Shown: positions 5,682 to 11,390 of the stretch, one piece after another
How the letters are laid out: the number at the start of each line of letters is the position of its first letter
Numbering within the stretch: the first letter of the stretch is position 1
Assembly: GCA_023450535.1 (NCBI GenBank)
Contig: JAEXGX010000207.1
Location: forward strand, 1-11,390
Reading direction: 5' to 3'
DNA: 11,390 bases
From: Pseudomonadota bacterium
GTDB lineage: Bacteria; Desulfobacterota; Desulfovibrionia; Desulfovibrionales; Desulfovibrionaceae
The notes under the pieces: generated by a model
The model's database searches: none
Told to the model about the DNA's origin: nothing
The model's input: only the letters and a program-made list of their open reading frames with translations
Made by a program: the position numbers and the translations under genes

Positions 5682-6254
5682 TTACGCGGAGCGGTTATCT
5701 CTCATCCGTGCACTTGTTTCCTCATCAAGGCGTGCCCGCAGTTCGCGTAAGAGAGGTGACTCCTGAAAACAGGAAGCGCCATAGTTCAGATTGAAGGCGT
5801 AGTCGAAATTTGAAGGATTTTTACCCTGATTGTGCTGGATGATGGTTTCCGCCTTGTCCAGTGCCTTGACCAGCCTGGCTTCCGGTGTGGCGGCCGCGTT
5901 ATAGTCTTCCCAAAGTTGGAGGAAGAACCCCCGGTCCTCTTCCGGCAGAAGCCCGAAGAGCCGATGTACTGCTTTGCGCTCCATATCGAGTTTGGCGTTT
6001 TCATCGGGCAGGAGTGCGGCGGAAATATCACCGTCATACAGTTCGCCCAGATCATGAATGAGAGCGGTGAGCAAGACCTTGCGGGCGTCAAGCTCCGGGA
6101 ACTCCTTCAGAAAAAGAGCAGCCAGCAGAACCAATCGCCATGAGTGCTCGGCGGTGCTTTCGGGACGGCCCATGGAGCTCCATGAGGTACGGAGCACGGA
6201 TTTCAAACCTTCTGCCTCCTTGATAAAGGCGAGGTATTGTTCGACTATGTTCAT
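5682..6254 (-). CDS. HD-domain phosphohydrolase, YfbR/HDDC2-like
   Basis: 190-residue soluble HD-domain protein. The metal-binding pattern is clear: H37 in STAEHSWRL, H67-D68 in LTALIHDLGELYDGD, and D133 in KALDKAETI, with E71 and D76 as likely catalytic or metal-proximal residues. R22 in SVLRTSW and the E-S-T-A-E-H block are the substrate-side features of the YfbR/HDDC2 (HD_3) group. Known members such as E. coli YfbR are 5'-deoxynucleotidases acting on deoxynucleoside monophosphates; that this one does so is inference. AGGAGA lies 7 bases before the ATG. It points against its neighbours, converging on rplI and diverging from dnaB, in a place where rplI and dnaB are often adjacent. A dNMP phosphatase beside the replicative helicase is suggestive only. 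Confidence 0.85.
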   Translation of the reverse strand: MNIVEQYLAFIKEAEGLKSVLRTSWSSMGRPESTAEHSWRLVLLAALFLKEFPELDARKVLLTALIHDLGELYDGDISAALLPDENAKLDMERKAVHRLFGLLPEEDRGFFLQLWEDYNAAATPEARLVKALDKAETIIQHNQGKNPSNFDYAFNLNYGASCFQESPLLRELRARLDEETSARMRDNRSA

Positions 6255-6449
6255 GATAGTTCTCCTCTGCGCTTGCGGCGGTTGAGTCTGCCGGAAACGG
6301 TCGCGTCATGCAAGCAGAAGGCTCTTTCTGGGAAAAATGGATTGACAAGAGCGCGCTCCCAATGAAATCTTTTTTTACTTTTACCAGACCAGGGAGGGCA
6401 ATCGGTACGGGTTTTCATCTCCGGTGACGGATTCGGGTGGCGCGATGCG

Positions 6450-6478
6450 CTGACAAGAGAGCGAAGTTTCCCTGGAAT
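6450..6478 (+). promoter_or_regulatory. Candidate dnaB promoter
   Basis: CTGACA (6450-6455), a 17-base spacer, then TGGAAT (6473-6478), five and four of six consensus matches. Start near 6485, 27 bases before the dnaB ATG. A second TTGACA at 6342-6347 has only a poor -10 (AAATCT). The two share the direct repeat TGACAAGAG (6344-6352, 6451-6459). Confidence 0.4.
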
Positions 6479-6511
6479 GTACGGGTATTGTTGTGACTAT
6501 GGAGGAAGTTC

Positions 6512-7969
6512 ATGCGCAAGGAAGAAGATTCTCCCCGCAATTTTAATCGGTCCGGCGCTTCGGGCCGTACGGGACAGGCGGGTTCAAACACCGACGCGGC
6601 TGAGCGCGCCCGTGAAGACCTTTTACGCCGTGTGCCGCCGCACAGCGTGGAGGCCGAGCAGGCCGTGCTCAGCGGGGTATTCCTGCGCCCGGACTTGCTG
6701 CACGAAATTATCGATCAGGTTTCGGATACCGACTTTTATTTGCCCGCGCACCGCATGATTTTCGCGGCTTTCAAGGCTCTGTATGCCAAGGGCGTATCTG
6801 TGGATCAGGTGACGGTATTCGACTGGCTGCGCGATCATGATCAGCTTGAAGCTGTGGGCGGCGCGGTCTATCTGGCGGAACTTTCCCGCGCTGTGGTCAG
6901 TGGGGCCAACGCCACGCACTGGGCCAAGATTGTGCGGGACAAAGCCATGCAGCGTGCGCTCATTGACGCCTCGGCGGAAATTATCGGCAACTGCTATGAC
7001 GCGGCCAAAGATGTTGCCCTGCTGCTGGACGAATCGGAAAAGGCCATTTTTTCCATTTCCGAACGGGCGAACAGCAAAACATTCGCCAGTAGTGAAGAGC
7101 TGGTGCAGACGGTATTTGACAACCTTACCGCCCGCTATAACAACAAAGGCATCACCAACGGCATCACTACCGGCTATTTCCAATTGGACAAAATCACAGC
7201 CGGAGGCTTTCAGCCTTCTGACCTGATCATTCTTGCAGCCCGCCCTTCCATGGGCAAGACAGCTTTTGCACTGAACCTCGCCATGCGCGCGGCTATGCAG
7301 GGCGGAGCCACGGTAGCCATATTTTCTCTGGAAATGAGCAAGGAATCTCTCATGGATCGTATGCTCTGCGCCTGGGGAAGGGTGGACATGGGGCGCGTGC
7401 GCCGGGCTGAGTTTCTGGATGATTCCGACTGGAAAAAACTGGCCGACGCAGCGGATGACCTCAGCCGCGCCAAGATTTTTATTGACGATACAGCGGGCCT
7501 GACACCTCTGGCCCTGCGTGCCCGTTGCCGCCGCCTCAAGGCTGAACATGGGCTGAATCTGGTCATGGTGGACTATCTCCAGCTCATGCATTCTTCGCGG
7601 AACGAATCGCGCGAACTGGAAATTTCCGACATTTCGCGTAATCTTAAGGCGCTGGCCAAGGAAATGAAAGTGCCGGTCATTGCACTTTCCCAGCTCAACC
7701 GCAAAGTGGAAGAGCGTACGGACAAGCGGCCTGTACTGTCCGACCTGCGCGAATCCGGGGCTATTGAGCAGGACGCCGACCTCATTATGTTCATCCACCG
7801 TGAAGACCAATACAACAAGAAGGGCGACAAACCCAAAACCGGTATTGCGGAAATTATTCTCGGCAAGCATCGTAACGGCCCCACGGGCACGGTGGAGCTG
7901 GCCTATCGTTCGCAGTATACGGCCTTTGACGATCTTGAGGCGTCATACACGCCGCCTTCTGAAGGCTGA
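6512..7969 (+). CDS. dnaB: Replicative DNA helicase DnaB
   Basis: 485-residue hexameric 5'-3' helicase that unwinds DNA at the replication fork and recruits primase. A poorly conserved, polar N-terminal tail of about 40 residues precedes the N-domain, which begins at VPPHSVEAEQAVLSGVFL (about 41-58). The RecA-like motor has Walker A ARPSMGKT at 243-250 and Walker B LVMVDYLQLM at 350-359, followed by SQLNRKVEER and SDLRESGAIEQDADLI. The C-terminus carries IILGKHRNGPTGTVEL. The ATPase motifs are uninterrupted, so no intein is present at the usual Walker A insertion site. GGAGGAAG lies 5 bases before the ATG. The rpsF-rpsR-rplI-dnaB order is common in bacteria; here the reversed HD gene separates rplI from dnaB. 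nifU follows after 220 bases. Confidence 0.97.
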   Translation: MRKEEDSPRNFNRSGASGRTGQAGSNTDAAERAREDLLRRVPPHSVEAEQAVLSGVFLRPDLLHEIIDQVSDTDFYLPAHRMIFAAFKALYAKGVSVDQVTVFDWLRDHDQLEAVGGAVYLAELSRAVVSGANATHWAKIVRDKAMQRALIDASAEIIGNCYDAAKDVALLLDESEKAIFSISERANSKTFASSEELVQTVFDNLTARYNNKGITNGITTGYFQLDKITAGGFQPSDLIILAARPSMGKTAFALNLAMRAAMQGGATVAIFSLEMSKESLMDRMLCAWGRVDMGRVRRAEFLDDSDWKKLADAADDLSRAKIFIDDTAGLTPLALRARCRRLKAEHGLNLVMVDYLQLMHSSRNESRELEISDISRNLKALAKEMKVPVIALSQLNRKVEERTDKRPVLSDLRESGAIEQDADLIMFIHREDQYNKKGDKPKTGIAEIILGKHRNGPTGTVELAYRSQYTAFDDLEASYTPPSEG

Positions 7970-8077
7970 AGAATTTCCGTACCTTCTTTTTCCTTCACTG
8001 GACAACAAGCGGGAAGTGATTAATCTGTTTCCCGATGCTTCCGGCTTTCCTTTTTTGGAGGGGGAGTTCGCGCGGCA

Positions 8078-8109
8078 CGGCTCTGCCTGCGCAGGCAGTC
8101 TGTGAGCCG
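8078..8109. repeat. Nested inverted repeats between dnaB and nifU
   Basis: A perfect 16-base palindrome, CTGCCTGCGCAGGCAG (8083-8098), sits inside a second inverted repeat, CGGCTC (8078-8083) / GAGCCG (8104-8109). Together they could form a bulged hairpin, or a symmetric protein-binding site 81 bases before the nifU ATG. There is no T-tract. It is the only strong structure in the 220-base gap (7970-8189); no clear dnaB terminator or strong nifU promoter is visible there (a weak TTGAAA/GATGTT pair begins near 8126). Confidence 0.45.
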
Positions 8110-8189
8110 AGTCGACTGTGTATTGAAACAAGCGGGATTTTTCGCGATGTTCCGAGCCGGATTTGCTTTTACACGTGGGAGACACTAGT

Positions 8190-9029
8190 ATGTGGGATTA
8201 TACCGACAAAGTTCAGGAACATTTTCTGCATCCCCGCAACGTGGGGGAACTTCCCGGAGCCAATGCGGTCGGCGAGGTGGGCAGTCTTGCCTGCGGCGAC
8301 GCGCTCAAACTTTTTTTGAAAATCAGTCCGGACGGCATCATTGAGGACGCATCTTTCCAGACCTTCGGCTGCGCCAGCGCCATTGCGTCCAGTTCTGCTC
8401 TGACCGAACTTATTAAAGGCAAAAGCGTCGAAGAAGCCTCGAAGATTACCAATAAGGACATTGCGGCCTATCTTGGCGGATTACCTAAAGAAAAGATGCA
8501 TTGCTCCGTCATGGGGGAAGAGGCTCTTGAAGCTGCCATCCGTAACTGGAAGGGACTGCCTCCCAAGGAACAGGAAGAAGAGGGCAAGCTTGTCTGCAAG
8601 TGTTTCGGTGTGACCGATACTCAGATTCGCAAGGCCATTCGGGAAAATGGCCTGACCACTGTAGACGAGGTGACCAATTTTACCAAGGCTGGCGGAGCCT
8701 GCGGTGACTGCCGTGAACAGATCCAGGACATTCTGGATGCGGAGCGCGGAACGGCGAAAAGCTTTACGGAAATCAAGCCTGTCACCAAACCCATGAGCAA
8801 TATCCAGCGCATGCAGAAAGTCATGCGCGTGCTGGATGAAGATATCCGTCCGCGCCTCGCCCAGGACGGCGGGGATATCGAACTGGTGGACATGGAGGGA
8901 ACCAGGGTTGTCGTCGCCATGCGTGGCGCCTGCTCCAGTTGCCGCGCCAGCCAATTGACGATTAAAGATTTGGTGGAAAAGACCCTGCGCGAACAGGTGG
9001 ACCCCGCCATTACCGTGGTGGAGGCGTAA
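8190..9029 (+). CDS. nifU: NifU, Fe-S cluster scaffold with three domains
   Basis: 279-residue scaffold on which Fe-S clusters are built from NifS-supplied sulfur. Domains in order: an IscU-like N-domain (about 1-125) with ligand cysteines C35 (LACGD), C61 (FGCAS) and C105 (MHCSV); a central BFD-like [2Fe-2S] domain with C136 and C138 (VCKC) and C171 and C174 (ACGDC); and a C-terminal NifU-type domain (about 203-279) with the CXXC pair C248/C251 (GACSSCRAS). All expected cluster ligands are present. I chose the ATG at 8190, with GGAG 8 bases before it, over an in-frame TTG at 8163. No nitrogenase genes are nearby, so this is most likely the general Fe-S assembly system, as in other bacteria that use NifU/NifS in place of Isc. 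nifS follows after two bases. Confidence 0.95.
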   Translation: MWDYTDKVQEHFLHPRNVGELPGANAVGEVGSLACGDALKLFLKISPDGIIEDASFQTFGCASAIASSSALTELIKGKSVEEASKITNKDIAAYLGGLPKEKMHCSVMGEEALEAAIRNWKGLPPKEQEEEGKLVCKCFGVTDTQIRKAIRENGLTTVDEVTNFTKAGGACGDCREQIQDILDAERGTAKSFTEIKPVTKPMSNIQRMQKVMRVLDEDIRPRLAQDGGDIELVDMEGTRVVVAMRGACSSCRASQLTIKDLVEKTLREQVDPAITVVEA

Positions 9030-9031
9030 TC

Positions 9032-10213
9032 ATGAGCAACATCGTGAAAGGCGATTCCGTCATTTATCTGGACAACAACGCCACCACCCGGGTTGCTCCC
9101 GAGGTCGTGGATGTAATGCTGCCCCTGTTTTCTGAATTGTACGGCAATGCTTCCAGCATGCATACCTTCGGCGGGCAGATGATCCATTTTGTCAATGAGG
9201 CTCGGGCCAACGTCGCCAATCTGCTGGGAGCGCAGCCCGAAGAGATCATTTTTACCTCCTGCGGCACGGAGAGCGACAGCACCGCTGTTTTTTCCGCCGT
9301 GGAAACACAGCCGGAAAAGAAGCACTTCATCACAACACGAGTAGAGCACCCGGCGGTTATAGCCCTGGGCAATCTGCTGGAAAAACGTGGTTATGACGTG
9401 ACTTGGCTGGGCGTGGATTCCAAAGGACGCCTTGACCTGGAGGAATTGGCCCATTCCATTCGCAAGGATACCGCGCTGGTGTCCATCATGTTTGCCAATA
9501 ATGAAACGGGAACGGTCTTCCCTATTGACGAGATCGCCCGCATCGTGAAGGAACGCGGCGCGTTGCTTCATGTGGACGCGGTGCAGGCTGTAGGTAAGGA
9601 ACCTATTGATCTGTCGAAAACCCCCATTGATTTTCTGGCTCTGTCGGGTCACAAGCTCCATGCTCCCAAAGGAGTAGGAGTGCTTTATGTCCGCAAGGGG
9701 ACCCGTTTTCGTCCCTTCTTGCGCGGTGGTCATCAGGAGCGCGGGCGGCGCGCAGGTACGGAAAACGTGCCCTACATCGTGGGGCTGGGCAAGGCTTGTG
9801 AACTCGCCGGCAACGCCATGTCACAGGAGCGCACTCAGGTGGCGGCCCTGCGCGACAAGCTGGAACGCGGCCTGCTGACCGCAATTCCCAATGCGATTGT
9901 CAACGGGGATGTGGAACATCGTTTGCCCAATACCTCCAGTATCGCCTTTGAATCTGTGGAAGGCGAAGCTATTCTGCTGATGCTGAACGAATTCGGCATT
10001 TGCGCCAGCTCTGGTTCCGCATGTACCTCGGGCAGTCTTGAACCTTCCCATGTACTGCGCGCTATGGGGGTACCTTTTACCTATGCCCACGGCTCCATCC
10101 GTTTCAGCCTGTCCCGGTATACGACCGAGGCGGAAATCGACAAGGTTCTGGAAGTGGTGCCCGGAGTCATCAAGACTTTGCGTGAAATCTCCCCGTTTAC
10201 CCGGCGCGGGTAG
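9032..10213 (+). CDS. nifS: NifS, cysteine desulfurase
   Basis: 393-residue PLP enzyme (aminotransferase class V) that converts cysteine to alanine and holds the sulfur as a persulfide for transfer to NifU. Seen: N-terminal YLDNNATTRVAPEV; H106 stacking over PLP (VEHPAV); D182 and Q185 (HVDAVQAVG); the PLP lysine K208 in LSGHKLHAPKG; and the catalytic C331 on the mobile loop ASSGSACTSGSLEPSHVL. This loop is the group I (NifS/IscS) type rather than SufS. GGAGG lies 7 bases before the ATG, inside the end of nifU, consistent with a coupled two-gene operon. It may also supply sulfur to MnmA. It ends shortly before two hairpins at 10252-10313. Confidence 0.95.
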   Translation: MSNIVKGDSVIYLDNNATTRVAPEVVDVMLPLFSELYGNASSMHTFGGQMIHFVNEARANVANLLGAQPEEIIFTSCGTESDSTAVFSAVETQPEKKHFITTRVEHPAVIALGNLLEKRGYDVTWLGVDSKGRLDLEELAHSIRKDTALVSIMFANNETGTVFPIDEIARIVKERGALLHVDAVQAVGKEPIDLSKTPIDFLALSGHKLHAPKGVGVLYVRKGTRFRPFLRGGHQERGRRAGTENVPYIVGLGKACELAGNAMSQERTQVAALRDKLERGLLTAIPNAIVNGDVEHRLPNTSSIAFESVEGEAILLMLNEFGICASSGSACTSGSLEPSHVLRAMGVPFTYAHGSIRFSLSRYTTEAEIDKVLEVVPGVIKTLREISPFTRRG

Positions 10214-10251
10214 GCAGAACACGAGGAGCTCTGAAACGTTAGCCAGGCGCT

Positions 10252-10272
10252 AAAACTTTTAAAGTTTTTTTT
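10252..10272 (+). terminator. Weak AT-rich hairpin with T-tract after nifS
   Basis: AAAACTT (10252-10258) pairs with AAGTTTT (10262-10268), loop TTA, and the run of T continues to 10272 (eight T in all). It lies 38 bases after the nifS stop. The stem is all A-T apart from one pair, so it would be a weak terminator by itself; the strong stem just downstream may help. Confidence 0.4.
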
Positions 10273-10276
10273 CATC

Positions 10277-10313
10277 GAAAGGGCGGAAAACATAGAATGT
10301 TTTCCGCCCTTTC
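10277..10313. terminator. Perfect 17-bp hairpin after nifS
   Basis: GAAAGGGCGGAAAACAT (10277-10293) and ATGTTTTCCGCCCTTTC (10297-10313) are exact reverse complements with a 3-base loop AGA. It lies 63 bases after nifS. Downstream on the plus strand there is CCGTAGG rather than a T-run, so it is terminator-like rather than canonical. It probably closes the nifUS transcript, or protects its 3' end. Confidence 0.6.
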
Positions 10314-10345
10314 CGTAGGTAAGCATGAAAAAGACAGAATAATGT

Positions 10346-10362
10346 TTGAAAATGAATTTCAA
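10346..10362. promoter_or_regulatory. Fur-box-like operator upstream of the flavodoxin gene
   Basis: TTGAAAATGAATTTCAA is an 8-1-8 inverted repeat with one imperfect pair, close to the 7-1-7 Fur consensus TGATAATxATTATCA, in the TGAAAAT variant common among Desulfovibrio-type sites as I recall. It ends 5 bases before the TTGACA -35 of the candidate promoter. Iron-repressed flavodoxin is well known, so the placement fits the gene's function. Confidence 0.6.
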
Positions 10363-10367
10363 TTCTA

Positions 10368-10396
10368 TTGACAAGGGGCGCAAAGAACAGTAGAAG
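10368..10396 (+). promoter_or_regulatory. Candidate flavodoxin promoter
   Basis: TTGACA (10368-10373), a 17-base spacer, then TAGAAG (10391-10396). The -35 is perfect and the -10 matches at four of six. Start near 10403 would give a leader of about 165 bases, which includes a small hairpin (GGCCGATA 10428-10435 / TGTCGGCT 10441-10448). Nothing else was found between 10397 and the ribosome-binding site. Confidence 0.5.
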
Positions 10397-10569
10397 GAAG
10401 TCGTCGCCTTTCAAAGGGGAGGGCTCAGGCCGATAATACTTGTCGGCTCATGTGAGTTATGAAAACCTTTGTTAAAAGAAAGAATACCTGCATCGGGTAC
10501 TCCGGCGGATAGCAGAAAACCTTCTTTTTTTCGAACAAGACAAAACAATACAAACAGCAGGAGCGTGAC

Positions 10570-11016
10570 ATGAGCAAGGTTCTCATTGTGTACGGTTCTA
10601 CCACAGGAAATACGGAAAGCATCGCCTACGCCATTGAAAGGCAGCTGACGGAAAAAGGACATGAAGTTATTATCAGAAATGCTGCCGATGTTAGTGCTCC
10701 CGGTTTGGCGGAAGGCTTTGATGCCGTGCTCATGGGCTGTTCAGCCTGGGGAGTTGATGAGGTGGAGCTTCAGGATGATTTCGCGCCGCTGGTGGATGAA
10801 TTTGACGCCATGGGCCTTAAAGGGAAGAAGGTTGCCGCATTCGCATCCGGTGATACCTCTTATGAGCATTTCGGCGGTGCGGTAGAAGTTATTGAAGCTC
10901 GTGCCAAGGAAGCCGGAGCCGAGATCATCGCTGAGGGCTTGAAGGTAGAGGGGGACGCCGGCGCGGCCCCCGCTGATATTACGGAATTTGTGAACGACGT
11001 CGCCAAAAATTTGTGA
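10570..11016 (+). CDS. fld: Flavodoxin (short-chain, FMN)
   Basis: 148-residue soluble electron carrier that replaces ferredoxin, especially when iron is scarce. Seen: the phosphate-binding loop GSTTGNT at residues 9-15; W60 in GCSAWG, the aromatic flanking one face of FMN; D95 and Y98 in SGDTSYEHF, with Y98 the second FMN-stacking residue; and the LQDDF block (67-71). Length equals that of Desulfovibrio flavodoxins. The sequence is nearer the D. desulfuricans type (ASGD at 92-95, one Cys, C57) than D. vulgaris, which has extra cysteines near residues 90-102. AGGAG lies 7 bases before the ATG. It is a single-gene unit with a Fur-like site at its promoter and a terminator at 11176-11222. Its place after nifUS puts iron-cluster synthesis and its iron-free stand-in side by side. 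Confidence 0.95.
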   Translation: MSKVLIVYGSTTGNTESIAYAIERQLTEKGHEVIIRNAADVSAPGLAEGFDAVLMGCSAWGVDEVELQDDFAPLVDEFDAMGLKGKKVAAFASGDTSYEHFGGAVEVIEARAKEAGAEIIAEGLKVEGDAGAAPADITEFVNDVAKNL

Positions 11017-11032
11017 TGCTCCTTGCAGAGGG

Positions 11033-11076
11033 GGCGGTTCCCGGGCGTTACCTCTCCTCGCCCGAAGAGAACCGCC
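11033..11076. other. Nested hairpin after the flavodoxin gene
   Basis: Outer stem GGCGGTTC (11033-11040) / GAACCGCC (11069-11076). Inner stem CGGGCG (11042-11047) / CGCCCG (11059-11064). A 1 x 4 internal loop separates them, and the terminal loop has 11 bases. It starts 17 bases after the flavodoxin stop. Not followed by a T-run. Probably a structured 3' UTR element; a separate small RNA is possible. Confidence 0.5.
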
Positions 11077-11110
11077 GGGACGTGCCAACATGAGGCCGTC
11101 CCTTGTGGGC

Positions 11111-11142
11111 GCCCGCGTCGTCCGTCGGGGGGCGACGCGGGC
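11111..11142. other. GC-rich hairpin after the flavodoxin gene
   Basis: GCCCGCGTCG (11111-11120) pairs with CGACGCGGGC (11133-11142), and three further pairs (one G-U) extend the stem inward to 13 bp with a 6-base loop. It is followed by AAAATTT, not a T-tract. It lies between the nested hairpin at 11033-11076 and the terminator at 11176-11222. Confidence 0.5.
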
Positions 11143-11175
11143 AAAATTTGCAGAGTCGATTGAAGAGTTGGTGAC

Positions 11176-11222
11176 AAAAAGCGAAGCCGGGTGAAATTGT
11201 CCTCCTCCCGGCTTCGCTTTTT
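11176..11222. terminator. Rho-independent terminator, possibly bidirectional
   Basis: AAAAAGCGAAGCCGGG (11176-11191) and CCCGGCTTCGCTTTTT (11207-11222) are exact reverse complements around a 15-base loop. The A-run before and T-run after let it work on both strands; a further T7 follows at 11227-11233. It most likely ends the flavodoxin transcript, 160 bases after its stop codon. Confidence 0.85.
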
Positions 11223-11247
11223 ATCGTTTTTTTGGTCCTTTTTTAGT

Positions 11248-11325
11248 GGATGCCATTCAGGAACCGGAGGGGGATTTCAGGTAAGATTGAGGGCATCCCC
11301 CTAATCAGCCTCAAAAGTGCCCTCA
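11248..11325 (+). other. Set of competing inverted repeats, leader-like
   Basis: Three pairings share bases and exclude one another: GGATGCC (11248-11254) with GGCATCC (11292-11298); AGGGGGAT (11268-11275) with ATCCCCCT (11295-11302); TGAGGGCA (11288-11295) with TGCCCTCA (11318-11325). AAGGAGG follows at 11336-11342 but has no ATG, GTG or TTG at a normal distance. It may be the leader of a gene beyond the window edge. No known riboswitch class was recognised. The last 40 bases add TCACAT/ATGTGA (11362-11367, 11375-11380), an inverted repeat of unknown role. Confidence 0.3.
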
Positions 11326-11390
11326 TTTTCCAGATAAGGAGGTTCATCTGCGGCAAAGAGTTCACATTATAACCATGTGATATTAATGTA

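Noticed and set aside
7238..7261. Intein insertion at the DnaB Walker A site
   Set aside because: The motif ARPSMGKT is intact and the frame is continuous; there is no inserted sequence.
6623..7870. Long minus-strand open frame opposite dnaB
   Set aside because: Shadow of the DnaB coding frame; composition follows the complementary strand and no motif is present.
8621..9733. Minus-strand open frame across the nifU-nifS junction
   Set aside because: It crosses two strongly supported genes on the other strand and shows no family features.
8190..10213. Part of a nitrogen-fixation cluster
   Set aside because: No other nif gene is visible. NifU and NifS alone are used for general Fe-S assembly in several bacterial groups, so nitrogen fixation cannot be claimed.
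10411..10662. Small minus-strand ORF upstream of flavodoxin
   Set aside because: It overlaps the start of the flavodoxin gene, lacks a ribosome-binding site and resembles no protein family.
11336..11350. Ribosome-binding site of a new gene
   Set aside because: AAGGAGG is strong, but no ATG, GTG or TTG lies 5-10 bases after it; the first ATG is about 30 bases away.
1..11390. CRISPR array, tRNA, rRNA, insertion sequence or phage attachment site
   Set aside because: No regularly spaced repeats, no tRNA cloverleaf or rRNA sequence, no transposase or integrase and no terminal inverted repeats were seen on reading through the window.

Overview
The window looks like core chromosome of a sulfate-reducing Desulfovibrio-type bacterium (Desulfovibrionaceae). 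The evidence is the combination of genes. There is an AhbC-type radical SAM enzyme of the siroheme-dependent heme pathway. There is a three-domain NifU/NifS pair with no other nif genes. There is a short flavodoxin whose sequence (start MSKVLIVYGSTTGNTESIA, W60 and Y98 at the FMN site) follows the Desulfovibrio desulfuricans type. Genus is an inference from protein recall; no search was run.

Layout. 13-1197 (-): ahbC, with a promoter and a palindrome upstream. 1198-1909: about 700 bases, AT-rich in its second half, with one doubtful small ORF (-). 1910-2266 (+): XRE-type regulator whose ribosome-binding site lies in an inverted repeat. 2394-3455 (+): mnmA (tRNA 2-thiouridylase). 3564-4355 (+): unrecognised exported protein, probably a lipoprotein. 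4490-5598 (+): ribosomal operon rpsF-rpsR-rplI, preceded by a leader that folds like the S6:S18 autoregulatory motif and followed by an intrinsic terminator. 5682-6254 (-): HD-domain phosphohydrolase, convergent with rplI. 6512-7969 (+): dnaB. 8190-10213 (+): nifU-nifS, two bases apart. 10570-11016 (+): flavodoxin, with a Fur-box-like palindrome at its promoter. 11017-11390: no gene, but several hairpins, a clear terminator and a set of competing inverted repeats.

How the genes fit together. Three functions share iron-sulfur and sulfur chemistry. NifS takes sulfur from cysteine and NifU assembles Fe-S clusters. AhbC and flavodoxin-linked electron transfer depend on Fe-S and flavin chemistry. 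MnmA uses sulfur that also starts at a cysteine desulfurase. The rest is translation and replication (S6, S18, L9, DnaB), a common bacterial neighbourhood that is interrupted here by the oppositely oriented HD gene.

I found no mobile element, CRISPR array, defence system, tRNA or rRNA. I do not think the window holds a new multi-gene system. What deserves a second look is mostly regulatory: the rpsF leader, the SD-occluding repeat before the XRE gene, the ahbC palindrome, the Fur-like site at the flavodoxin gene, and the structured RNA-like segments after it.
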